Part shown: piece by piece, positions 9,568 to 17,477 of the stretch
Layout: every line of letters begins with the position of its first letter
How positions within the stretch are numbered: the first letter of the stretch is position 1
Source of the DNA: Gammaproteobacteria bacterium
GTDB taxonomy: Bacteria; Pseudomonadota; Gammaproteobacteria; Steroidobacterales; Rariloculaceae
Length of the DNA: 64,000 nucleotides
NCBI GenBank assembly: GCA_022819855.1
Contig: JAJEGN010000012.1
Coordinates: forward strand, 74,746 to 138,745
Direction of reading: 5' to 3'
Position numbers and translations under genes: made by a program
The notes under the pieces: model-generated
Told to the model about the DNA's origin: nothing
Seen by the model: the letters and a program-made list of their open reading frames with translations, nothing else
Database searches by the model: none

Positions 9568-10554
9568 CTATTGCTGCAACCAGCTCATCCGTCCCCGCAG
9601 TTCCCGTCCAACGGTCTCGATCGGATTGTCGAGGTCTTCCTTGAGCAGCCGGTTGTAACCGTCGAGCCCGGATTCGTTCTCCTCGATCCACTCCCGGGCG
9701 AAAGTGCCGTCCTGGACTTCCCTGAGCACGGCGCGCATGCTGGCCTTGACGTGGTCGTCGATGATTCGCGGGCCGCGGGTCAGGTCCCCGAACTTGGCCG
9801 TCTCGCTGACGAATTCGTGCATTTTCTTCAGTCCGCCCTCGTGCAGCAGGTCGACGATGAGTTTCATCTCGTGCATGCATTCGAAATACGCGACCTCCGG
9901 CTGATAGCCCGCTTCGACAAGTGTTTCGAAACCCCGCACGATGAGCTCGGTTGCTCCGCCGCACAGCACCGCCTGTTCGCCGAACAGGTCCGTTTCCGTT
10001 TCTTCGGCGAACGTCGTGGTCAGGACGCCGCCGCGGGTACCGCCGATATGGTGGGCGTACGCGAGCGCCCGCGCCTGGGCCTTGCCGGTCGCGTCCTGGG
10101 CCACGGCCAGCAGGCAGGGTACGCCGCGGCCGGCCTCGTATTGCCTGCGGACGAGATCGCCCGGTCCCTTGGGTGCGATCAGCACGACGTCAAGGTCCGC
10201 GCGCGGCGCGATCCTGGCGTAGTGGATGTTGAAACCGTGCGCAAACAGCAGCGTGCTGCCCTGGCCGAGCTGCGCTTCGATATCAGTATAGAGCCGCGCC
10301 TGAGCCATGTCAGGCACGAGAAACGCGACGAGTCCGGCGCCTTGCACCGCTTCGGCCGGCGAGCAAACCGCAAACCCGTCGTGCTCGGCGCGCGCCCAGG
10401 TCTTGCCGCCCGGCCGCAGGCCAATGACGACGTCGAATCCGGAGTCGCGCAGGTTCAGCGCGTGTGCGCGGCCCTGACTCCCGTACCCAAGTACGGCGAT
10501 ACGCTCACCGACGAGCGCGTCCGCATCGACGTCTGACTCCAAATACATCTGCAT
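9568..10554 (-). CDS. ilvC: Ketol-acid reductoisomerase IlvC (class I)
   Basis: NADPH-dependent enzyme that isomerises and reduces acetolactate or acetohydroxybutyrate. It has 328 residues, the short class I size. The Rossmann motif GYGSQG is at 23-28, followed by the [11 protein letters not shown] block, the [19 protein letters not shown] metal-binding motif and a C-terminal knotted domain (EWIEENESG). The ATG at 10554 is preferred over one 16 codons upstream because it begins at the family N-terminus. ilvBN are not adjacent. Confidence 0.96.
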   Translation of the reverse strand: MQMYLESDVDADALVGERIAVLGYGSQGRAHALNLRDSGFDVVIGLRPGGKTWARAEHDGFAVCSPAEAVQGAGLVAFLVPDMAQARLYTDIEAQLGQGSTLLFAHGFNIHYARIAPRADLDVVLIAPKGPGDLVRRQYEAGRGVPCLLAVAQDATGKAQARALAYAHHIGGTRGGVLTTTFAEETETDLFGEQAVLCGGATELIVRGFETLVEAGYQPEVAYFECMHEMKLIVDLLHEGGLKKMHEFVSETAKFGDLTRGPRIIDDHVKASMRAVLREVQDGTFAREWIEENESGLDGYNRLLKEDLDNPIETVGRELRGRMSWLQQ

Positions 10555-11195
10555 CGCTGATTCCTCTTCGTCGCGAGTCTGGCAATTCGAAAGCCCCCGC
10601 AACCTGTCGGGTGCAGGGTCGTATCAGTCAGGAATCGGGGTCAGGCCGGATGCCCGCGCCCGCCGCGGCTCCGCGCTGCGGAAAGGCTCCGGACCAGGCC
10701 GGGACGACTCATCGCAGTCCAACAGGCCGAACGGGCCGGTATTCTTTCGAAAGACCTCTTGCAATGTCAACGCTTCGGGCTTGCATACCTTGATCAAGTA
10801 GGTATACATTCGGGGCATGGAAGGATTCCGCGGACGCAACGACGGTAGAATCGCGCAGCCTCTTCCATGCCGAGACGGGGCAGGGGCGCGGGCCGGATTG
10901 AATTTCGATCCGCCCCGCATGTGCTCCGACTATGGTACGCATGGAGAGTTTTGCGCTATTCTCTCGGCACGAAAAAGAACCTTGCTACGACCTTTGTTTT
11001 GGGGAGCGGCCTGGGGGACAATCGCGAACTCTTCGGAGCGGGCGGACCGAGACGTGGCCTTCGATCAGGGCAAGTGGCTTCCCCCTTCGCTCACGATGGT
11101 TTATGGTTGCGCGCTCACAGGGGCAGGCCAGCGATGGCGCGCGATACGGTTTGGCGGAGTTTGACAACTTTCGATCAGGTGAGGAACGAACCGGC
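10555..11195. other. 641-bp intergenic region between divergent ilvC and the DUF3450-exbB operon
   Basis: No gene with coding-like codon use is seen here. An open frame at 10817-11164 has low third-position GC and no recognisable protein, so I reject it. On the minus strand TTGACA (10771-10766) with an AAGAAT 18 bases on could serve ilvC. On the plus strand a promoter-like element with an internal dyad lies at 10781-10809. The remaining stretch up to the DUF3450 gene would form a leader of about 380 bases. Confidence 0.5.
10781..10809 (+). promoter_or_regulatory. Promoter-like element with internal 21-bp dyad (copy 1)
   Basis: TTGCAT (10781-10786) and TATACA (10803-10808) are separated by 16 bases. 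Between and overlapping them is an interrupted dyad at 10785-10805 that begins ATACCTTGA and ends AGGTAT, with the inner palindrome CTTGATCAAG. The same outer sequence and total length recur at the tonB promoter (14879-14899). It could control the operon starting at 11196. The reading as an operator is inference. Confidence 0.45.
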
Positions 11196-11969
11196 ATGAG
11201 ACTGAAACCACGTACCGGTGCGTTGCTGTTGAGCGGTCTTGGGGGCATGCTGCTTTGCGGTCTGGCAAACGGCCAGACTGTCGATGCGATCATCGCCGCG
11301 GAAGAAGACCGGATACAGGTAGCGCAGCAGGGCCAGGATGAGATCGACGATATCGTTTCCGAAACGCGGTCGCGATTCGACGAATACCAGGGGCTTCTGA
11401 AGCAGATCGAGAACGTCCAGGTCTACAACCGCCTGCTTCAGAACCAGATTGACGATCAGAATCGGACGCTTGACGACCTCCGCAACTCGATCGAGGAGGT
11501 CACGGTCATCGAACGGCAGATACTGCCGCTCATGACGCGCATGATCGACGGTCTGGAGCAGTTCGTCGAACTCGATGTCCCGTTCCTGCTCGATGAGCGC
11601 CACGAGCGTATCGCCGACCTCAAGGAATTGCTGAATCGTTCCGACGTTACCGCGGCGGAGCAGTTCCGCAACGTCATGGAAGCGTGGCAGATCGAAAACG
11701 ACTACGGCAGCGCGCCGGAATCGTATACGGCCGTCGTACCGGTCGGCGGTGCGGACCGTGAGGTCGACATACTCAAGATCGGCAGGGTCGCACTGCTCTA
11801 CCTGACGCCCGACGGACAGCAGGCGGGCGCCTGGGATCAACGTAACAGGGAGTGGGTCGAACTCGACGAGGAGTTTCTGGCCCCGATCGGTCAGGGTCTC
11901 AGAGTCGTCGACACGGGTCAGGTCGACCAGGCCATGTTCGTCATTCCCGTCGCTCCACCGGAGGAGTAA
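11196..11969 (+). CDS. DUF3450 family periplasmic coiled-coil protein of the TonB energizer module
   Basis: A 257-residue DUF3450-family protein. A signal peptide spans roughly residues 1-25 (basic start, leucine/glycine-rich core, ending near ANGQ), followed by a long coiled-coil stretch and a C-terminal block with IGRVALLYLTPDGQQ and AGAWD. Such proteins are usually encoded just before a TtpC-type ExbB in marine gammaproteobacteria, and the same holds here: the next start is four bases downstream. Its role is unproven; a periplasmic helper of TonB energy transduction is inferred from context. The ATG at 11196 has a GGTGAGG ribosome site and directly precedes the signal peptide. A paralogue is at 56788. 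Confidence 0.85.
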   Translation: MRLKPRTGALLLSGLGGMLLCGLANGQTVDAIIAAEEDRIQVAQQGQDEIDDIVSETRSRFDEYQGLLKQIENVQVYNRLLQNQIDDQNRTLDDLRNSIEEVTVIERQILPLMTRMIDGLEQFVELDVPFLLDERHERIADLKELLNRSDVTAAEQFRNVMEAWQIENDYGSAPESYTAVVPVGGADREVDILKIGRVALLYLTPDGQQAGAWDQRNREWVELDEEFLAPIGQGLRVVDTGQVDQAMFVIPVAPPEE

Positions 11970-11972
11970 TCA

Positions 11973-13346
11973 ATGAAAGCGTATCGATTCATCACTGCGA
12001 TGGTTCTCGGGGCAAGCCTCTGCGCCGGCCCGGTCTTGGCACAGCAGGCGGGAAGCCTCGAGGAACTGCTTGACGCGGTGCGCGACGGCGGTGGACGCGA
12101 CGCCCAGCAACATCAGCAGCGGCTCCAGGACTTCCAGCAACGTCAGGCCGACCAGACGCGGCTGCTCCAGGAAGCCCAGACGGAACTCGCCAACGCCCAG
12201 GCGCTCAGCGCGCAGCTCGACATGCAGTTCGACGAGAACGAAATCCTCATCGAGAACGTGCAGGCGCAGCTCGACGAGCGGCTGGGTTCGCTGCGGGAGC
12301 TTTTCGGCGTACTGCAGCAGGTGTCGGGTGACGCCCGAAGCCAGTTCGAAAACTCGCTTACGAACGTCGAGTTTCCGGAAAGATCCATGTTTCTGACCGA
12401 ATTCGCGGCCAAGGCGGGTTCCGGAACCCGGCTGCCGTCGATCGCGGAAATCGAACAACTCTGGTTCGAACTGCAGCGCGAAGCCACGGAACAGGGCAAG
12501 GTCAAGCGTCTGCCCGGCTTCCAGTTCGCGACGGCGTCCGGCGAGGAAGTGGCGGAGGATGTCGTTCGGATCGGCACGTTCAATATCATCGCCGATGGCC
12601 GCTATCTGCAGCACAACCCCGAGACGAATTCCGTGTCGGAATTGCAGCGGCAACCCTCCCAGGCAAGATTCATCGACAGCACTTCCGACCTGCTTGGGGC
12701 GCCCGCCGGCGGCGACCTCGTGCGATTCGGAATCGACATCACCAGCGGTCAATTACTGTCGCTGCTGATCGCGACACCCAACATTCGCGAACGCATCGAG
12801 CAGGGCGCGGAGGTTGGCTACGTGATCATCGCGCTCGGCATTTTCGGCGTGCTGCTCGCGCTTGAGCGTCTCGTGACGCTCAGCATCGTCGGCGGCAAGG
12901 TCCGGGCCCAACTCAAGCGGGAAACCCCGAGCGCAAACAACCCGCTCGGACGCGTTCTGAAGGTATACGAGGACAACAGAGAAGCCGACGTCGAAACCCT
13001 GGAACTCAAGCTTGGCGAGGCCATTCTCAAGGAAACGCCGTCACTGCAACGGGGAATACTGTTCATCAAGGTCATATCGGTGGTCGCGCCGCTGCTCGGA
13101 CTGCTCGGAACGGTCACGGGCATGATCAATACCTTCCAGGCGATCACGCTGTTCGGTACCGGCGATCCGACGATCATGGCCGGCGGTATCTCGCAGGCCC
13201 TGATGACGACCGTTCTGGGTCTTTGTGTTGCGATCCCGACCGTGCTGCTGCACACGCTTGTGAGCGGGCGCAGCCGCCGAATCGTGCAGGTCCTTCAGGA
13301 GCAAAGCGCCGGCATCGTCGCCGACCAGGCAGAAAGGACGCAGTGA
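11973..13346 (+). CDS. TtpC-like long ExbB/TolQ/MotA-family protein
   Basis: A 457-residue inner-membrane proton-channel protein with an added periplasmic part. A signal peptide ends near Ala23 (VLA-QQ). Residues about 27-110 form a glutamine-rich coiled coil, then a globular region to about 260. The MotA/TolQ/ExbB domain follows, with one membrane helix at about 275-295 and two more around VISVVAPLLGLLGTVTGMI and LMTTVLGLCVAIPTVLL. This matches the TtpC component of Vibrio TonB systems. It lies between the DUF3450 gene and a normal-sized exbB. Confidence 0.9.
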   Translation: MKAYRFITAMVLGASLCAGPVLAQQAGSLEELLDAVRDGGGRDAQQHQQRLQDFQQRQADQTRLLQEAQTELANAQALSAQLDMQFDENEILIENVQAQLDERLGSLRELFGVLQQVSGDARSQFENSLTNVEFPERSMFLTEFAAKAGSGTRLPSIAEIEQLWFELQREATEQGKVKRLPGFQFATASGEEVAEDVVRIGTFNIIADGRYLQHNPETNSVSELQRQPSQARFIDSTSDLLGAPAGGDLVRFGIDITSGQLLSLLIATPNIRERIEQGAEVGYVIIALGIFGVLLALERLVTLSIVGGKVRAQLKRETPSANNPLGRVLKVYEDNREADVETLELKLGEAILKETPSLQRGILFIKVISVVAPLLGLLGTVTGMINTFQAITLFGTGDPTIMAGGISQALMTTVLGLCVAIPTVLLHTLVSGRSRRIVQVLQEQSAGIVADQAERTQ

Positions 13347-13392
13347 GGCGACCCGGCGTCACCGGTCAGCGACTCCGAGGAGAGACGAGATC

Positions 13393-13920
13393 ATGCAGTT
13401 TCTGATCGACGCGTATGAGGCGATTCGGGACTTCCTTGAACTCGGCGGCCCGGTGCTCCGGCTCATAGCCGTCGTGATCCTCGCCATGTGGATCCTGATC
13501 CTGGAACGCCTGATGTACTTCCGGACCGGTCTCAGGCGTCTGATCAGGAACACATACGAGGCCTGGGAGGCTCGCCCCGAACGCAGGTCCTGGCACGCTC
13601 AACAGATCCGCAGTCAGTTGATTTCGCAAGTCAGGATCAACGCCAACCAGGGTGTGCCGATGGTCGAGACGCTGGTTGCCCTGTGCCCCTTGCTCGGCCT
13701 TCTCGGTACGGTGACGGGCATGATCGCGGTGTTCGAGGTCATGGCCGTGACCGGCGGCGGCAACGCACGGTCGATGGCGTCCGGCGTGTCGATGGCGACG
13801 ATCCCGACGATGGCCGGCATGGTCGGAGCGCTGTCAGGCGTGTTCCTCGTGACAGTCCTGGTGCGTACCGTGAAGCGGCGCATCACGTTTCTGGAGGACC
13901 GCATGACCATGGACCATTAA
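13393..13920 (+). CDS. exbB: ExbB-family proton channel protein
   Basis: A 175-residue MotA/TolQ/ExbB-family protein with three membrane helices, at about 19-40, 93-118 and 134-158. The second contains the characteristic LLGLLGTVTGM segment. It should form the channel pentamer around ExbD and drive TonB with proton motive force. The ATG at 13393 follows a purine-rich GAGGAGAGACGAG ribosome site. It follows the TtpC-like gene and precedes two exbD genes. Confidence 0.93.
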   Translation: MQFLIDAYEAIRDFLELGGPVLRLIAVVILAMWILILERLMYFRTGLRRLIRNTYEAWEARPERRSWHAQQIRSQLISQVRINANQGVPMVETLVALCPLLGLLGTVTGMIAVFEVMAVTGGGNARSMASGVSMATIPTMAGMVGALSGVFLVTVLVRTVKRRITFLEDRMTMDH

Positions 13921-13952
13921 TGTCGGTCCGCTAAATCACAGGAGCCGCGAAA

Positions 13953-14369
13953 ATGGCGCGCAAGCACATCGCTTCCCTGAAGGTCGAAACCGAAGAGAAC
14001 GAGATCAACCTGACCCCGATGCTCGACGTCGTGTTCATCATGTTGATCTTCTTCATCGTCACTGCAACGTTCATACGTGAAACCAGCATCGAGGCCAATC
14101 GGCCCGATCAGCAGGAATCGGTGCCGGTTGTGCAGGAAGACGGCGCCATCCTGATCATCATCGACAACAACGACGATATCTGGATGAACGGCCTGATCAT
14201 CGACGACCGTGCGGTGCGGCCCAATATTCAGCGCCTGCATGCCGAAAATCCGGACCGGCCCGTGGTAATCCAGGCCGAACCCAACTCGAGCGCGGAAAAG
14301 CTCGTCACGGTCATGGACGCATCGCGGCAGGCCGACGTCTACAACATATCGATCACGGCCGGAATCTGA
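13953..14369 (+). CDS. exbD: ExbD/TolR-family protein (first copy)
   Basis: A 138-residue ExbD-family protein: short cytoplasmic N-terminus, one membrane helix with the protonatable Asp25 in INLTPMLDVVFIM, then a periplasmic domain with the DRAVRP and HAENPDRPVVIQAEP blocks. It partners ExbB and TonB. A second, similar exbD starts 55 bases downstream; the stretch coding for TPMLDVVFIMLIFFIVT is nearly identical at DNA level in the two, suggesting a tandem duplication or strong constraint. Confidence 0.93.
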   Translation: MARKHIASLKVETEENEINLTPMLDVVFIMLIFFIVTATFIRETSIEANRPDQQESVPVVQEDGAILIIIDNNDDIWMNGLIIDDRAVRPNIQRLHAENPDRPVVIQAEPNSSAEKLVTVMDASRQADVYNISITAGI

Positions 14370-14424
14370 CAGGAAGCTCAAAAAGCGTTACAAGAGCGGT
14401 TGACATCATTGGAGTGAACTGGCG

Positions 14425-14811
14425 ATGGAAGAAGAACGCGAAGAAAGTGAAATCAACCTGACCCCGATGCTCGACGTCGTGTTCATCATGTTGATCTTCT
14501 TCATCGTGACGGCCGTATTCGTGAGGGAGCCTGGAGTCGATGTCGAGCGGCCAGCGGCGCAAACGGCGGTAGACCCCGGCGGCGGCAGCATATTCATCGC
14601 GATCACCGCGAATGACGAGATCTGGATCGACCGGCGCGAGATCGACATTCCCGGTGCGAAGTCGCAAATCGAACGTCTTTCGTCGGAGAATCCCGAGGCC
14701 GGCATCATCATCCAGGCCGACAGTCAGTCACGCAACGAGGTGCTGATCGCCGTGATGGATGCCGCCAAGGAAGCCGGCATTGCCGACATCACGATCGCCG
14801 CGGGCGATTGA
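14425..14811 (+). CDS. exbD: ExbD/TolR-family protein (second copy)
   Basis: A 128-residue ExbD-family protein. Asp17 in NLTPMLDVVFIM is the expected channel aspartate. The periplasmic part includes the RREIDIPGAKSQIERLSSENPEAG region and ends in ADITIAAGD. The N-terminus is very acidic (MEEEREESE), unlike the basic start of the first copy. The two copies may form a heteromeric channel with ExbB, or serve the two ExbB-type proteins separately; the sequence cannot decide. A ribosome site GGAGTG precedes the ATG. Confidence 0.93.
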   Translation: MEEEREESEINLTPMLDVVFIMLIFFIVTAVFVREPGVDVERPAAQTAVDPGGGSIFIAITANDEIWIDRREIDIPGAKSQIERLSSENPEAGIIIQADSQSRNEVLIAVMDAAKEAGIADITIAAGD

Positions 14812-14873
14812 AGCCGCGTACGGGGGTAGTGCCAGTCGTTTGTGGTGTTAGAATCGAAGGGTTGGAGTTTTTG

Positions 14874-14902
14874 TTGACATACCTTGAGCCTTGAGGTATA
14901 TA
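14874..14902 (+). promoter_or_regulatory. tonB promoter with internal 21-bp dyad (copy 2)
   Basis: A strong-looking sigma-70 promoter: TTGACA at 14874-14879, 17 bases, TATATA at 14897-14902. Exactly between the boxes (14879-14899) is an interrupted dyad beginning ATACCTTGAG and ending TTGAGGTAT. Its ends and length match the element at 10785-10805 upstream of the same gene cluster. Such a position favours a repressor, or a MerR-type regulator that distorts the spacer. tonB starts about 35 bases downstream. Confidence 0.65.
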
Positions 14903-14936
14903 ACTGATCGGGACTTTCACGAGGGGGATGCGGATC

Positions 14937-15536
14937 ATGTTTGCCAGATACGGGACTGCGATTGCGATCGGCGCCGGTGTCACATTCGGCCTTCTGTTCG
15001 TCATGCAATTGCTTATCGCCACCGGACGCGGCGCCATCGTCGACGGTCCGGGCTTCCGGGTGGTTGACTTCGTTCGCGTGGAACGCGACACGAGCGTCGA
15101 GACGAAGCGCGACAAGCCCGACAAGCCGCCCGAGCCCGACCAGCAGCCTGACGTCCCGCAGGCGGACTCTTCAGGCAACTTCGACAGCTCGCTGGCCGTC
15201 TCGATGTCCATGCCGACAATGTCCACGAACGTCAACGTCGGCGGCCTCGGTTTTGGCGTGGCCGACGGCGAGTACCTGCCGATCGTCAAGGTGGCTCCGA
15301 TTTACCCGGCACGTGCCGCATCGCGCGGGCTCGAGGGCTACGTGATCGTCGAATACACCGTGACAAGAACCGGAACCACAAGGGATGCGCGTGTGGTCGA
15401 GTCGTCAAGCAGCCTCTTCGAGCGTGCTGCCGTGGAATCGGCGCTCAAGTACAAGTACAAGCCCCGCGTGATCAACGGCGAACCCGTCGAGGTGCCCGGG
15501 GTGAGGACCATCATCAGGTTCGAACTCGAAAACTGA
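14937..15536 (+). CDS. tonB: TonB-family energy transducer
   Basis: A 199-residue TonB protein. An N-terminal membrane anchor (about residues 7-28) is followed by a charged, proline-containing linker (DKPDKPPEPDQQPD) and a C-terminal TonB domain from about residue 110, with the YPARAASRGLEGYVIVEYTV strand-helix motif and a YKPRVINGEPV block. It would carry energy from the ExbB/ExbD channel to outer-membrane receptors. An ATG at 14928 is also in frame, but the GAGGGGG ribosome site touches it directly, whereas it is nine bases from 14937. It has its own promoter within the cluster. Confidence 0.93.
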   Translation: MFARYGTAIAIGAGVTFGLLFVMQLLIATGRGAIVDGPGFRVVDFVRVERDTSVETKRDKPDKPPEPDQQPDVPQADSSGNFDSSLAVSMSMPTMSTNVNVGGLGFGVADGEYLPIVKVAPIYPARAASRGLEGYVIVEYTVTRTGTTRDARVVESSSSLFERAAVESALKYKYKPRVINGEPVEVPGVRTIIRFELEN

Positions 15537-15577
15537 TCGGCCGATCGGCTGAAGTCGTCTAAAGCAAGGAGAATCGC

Positions 15578-16888
15578 GTGGTTGCGAAGTACTTTGCGGC
15601 GTTTCTCGCCGTTGCTGCAACGGTAACGGTCACGGCCCTGGCACCGGAAGCGCACGCGCAACGGGCGGGGCAGCAGAACGAGGAGAGTCAGGCGAACCAG
15701 CCCGCACGCCGGACCCCGGCGATGCGCGAGCGCGTTTACCAGCGTCTGGCCGAAGCGCAGGAATGTTCCGAGGCCGAGGACATGGAATGTGCTCAGGACC
15801 TGCTCGACCAGGTCCGCGATATGGACGACCTCAACAGCTACGAGGTCGCTCAGATGTGGAATTTCTACGCGTTCATCTACTTCAGCCAGGACAACTTCGG
15901 CGAAGCGATCAGGGCGTACGAAAACGTGCTGCTGCAGGCAGAGCTGCCGATCGGTCTGGAGCAGACCACGATGTACTCGCTGGCCACGCTCTATGTACAG
16001 CAGGAAATGTACCAGGACGGCCTCGACATGCTCGATCGCTGGTTCCTGCTGTCCGACACCCCCTCGCCCGATCCCTACATCCTCAAGGCTCAGATCCACT
16101 ATCAGCTCGAGCAGTTCGCCGAAGGTATCGAGCCGGTACTCACGGCGCTCGAGATCGCCGCGCAGCAGGGCAGGGACCCGCAGGAGGGCTGGTACCAACT
16201 CCTCAACGTCTTCTATTTCGAGCAGGAGGACTACCCGAAGGTCATCGAGACCCTGACCATCCTTGCCGAAACCTGGCCCAAGAAGGATTACCTCGTGCAA
16301 CTGGCCGGCATTTATGGGCAGGAAGGCCAGGACAATGCGCAGCTTGCGCTTTACGAAGCCGCCTACGAAGTCGGCTGGCTCGACCGCAGCACGGAGTTCG
16401 TGACGCTCGCGCAGATGCTGTTGCAGGCGGATATCCCCTACAAGGCCGCGATCATCCTCGATGCCGGGCTCAACGATGGCACCATCGAAGCGACAGAGCC
16501 GAACTGGCGCTTGCTGGCGCAGTCCTGGCAACTCGCCCAGGAAGACGAGGCCGCGTTGCCGGCGCTGATTGAAGCCTCGAGCCTCGCCGAAGACGGCAAT
16601 CTCGATCACCGCCTCGCGCAATCCTACGCCAACCTCGCGCGCTGGGACGAGTGCGTCGGAGCGGCTCGCGACGCCCTGCGGCGTGGCGGCCTGAACCGCG
16701 AGGACCAGGCCAATCTGCTGCTTGGCAACTGTCTCGTCGAACTCAAGGAATACAGTGAGGCGCGCAACGCATTCCAGGCGGCCTCGCGCGATGAACGCAG
16801 CCGGGCGGGCGCGCAGCAGTGGCTCCAGTACGTGCGCAACGAAGAGACTCGCGAAGCCGAAATCGCACGCGCCCTGCGTCGCGGCTGA
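15578..16888 (+). CDS. Secreted tetratricopeptide-repeat protein of the TonB module
   Basis: A 436-residue protein with a signal peptide (about residues 1-27, ending PEAHAQ) and multiple TPR-like helical pairs through the rest. The GTG start at 15578 is set by an AAGGAG site six bases upstream. TPR proteins in this position follow TonB in TtpC-type systems of marine bacteria, so a periplasmic scaffold or energizer accessory is likely; the exact role is unknown. It is the last gene of the module. Confidence 0.85.
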   Translation: MVAKYFAAFLAVAATVTVTALAPEAHAQRAGQQNEESQANQPARRTPAMRERVYQRLAEAQECSEAEDMECAQDLLDQVRDMDDLNSYEVAQMWNFYAFIYFSQDNFGEAIRAYENVLLQAELPIGLEQTTMYSLATLYVQQEMYQDGLDMLDRWFLLSDTPSPDPYILKAQIHYQLEQFAEGIEPVLTALEIAAQQGRDPQEGWYQLLNVFYFEQEDYPKVIETLTILAETWPKKDYLVQLAGIYGQEGQDNAQLALYEAAYEVGWLDRSTEFVTLAQMLLQADIPYKAAIILDAGLNDGTIEATEPNWRLLAQSWQLAQEDEAALPALIEASSLAEDGNLDHRLAQSYANLARWDECVGAARDALRRGGLNREDQANLLLGNCLVELKEYSEARNAFQAASRDERSRAGAQQWLQYVRNEETREAEIARALRRG

Positions 16889-16904
16889 ACCACCGGGAAC
16901 TGCA

Positions 16905-17393
16905 ATGACGATTCAGGTCGGCGACAGGCTGCCCGCCGGACAGTTCGGCGTCATGGGCACTGATGGCCCCGAGTCCCTGTCCACGGAAGAACTCTTCGGC
17001 GGCAGGAAGGTCGTTCTCTTTTGCGTCCCCGGAGCCTTTACGCCGACCTGCTCGGCCCGGCATCTGCCGGGTTTCGTCGACCATGCGGATGCGTTGCGCG
17101 AGCGCGGCGCCGATACGATCGCCTGCCTGGCCGTAAACGACGTATTCGTCATGTCGGCCTGGGGCAAGGCGGGCGGCGCCGATGGCAAGGTCGTGATGCT
17201 CGCGGACGGCAACGGGGAATATGCGAGGGCGCTGGGTCTTGAACTTGACGCAAGCGGCTTTGGCATGGGAATGCGCGCACAGCGGTTCTCGATGATCGTC
17301 AATGACGGCGTCGTGACTCAGCTCAACATCGAACCCGCCGCCGGCGACGTTGGAATCAGTTCTGCCGAAGCCACACTCGATCAGCTCGGCTGA
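16905..17393 (+). CDS. Peroxiredoxin, Prx5 family
   Basis: A 162-residue thiol peroxidase. The peroxidatic cysteine is Cys49 in PGAFTPTCS, typical of the Prx5/AhpC-TSA 'redoxin' group, and the VFVMSAWGK and RFSMIVNDGVV motifs place it in Prx5. It reduces peroxides with electrons from glutathione/glutaredoxin or thioredoxin; which one is not shown. The ATG at 16905, just after the TPR gene stop, gives the family N-terminus (MTIQVGDRLP). Confidence 0.93.
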   Translation: MTIQVGDRLPAGQFGVMGTDGPESLSTEELFGGRKVVLFCVPGAFTPTCSARHLPGFVDHADALRERGADTIACLAVNDVFVMSAWGKAGGADGKVVMLADGNGEYARALGLELDASGFGMGMRAQRFSMIVNDGVVTQLNIEPAAGDVGISSAEATLDQLG

Positions 17394-17477
17394 CCCTGCA
17401 AGGCTCCAGGCCGAAGCTTCAAGCAACGCACCGTCCGGACACGCCGGGCCTGCCCGAAATTCGGCAATAATGCCGTC

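Noticed and set aside
10817..11164. 115-codon open frame upstream of the DUF3450 gene
   Set aside because: Codon third positions are not GC-biased as in real genes here, and the product resembles no protein I know.
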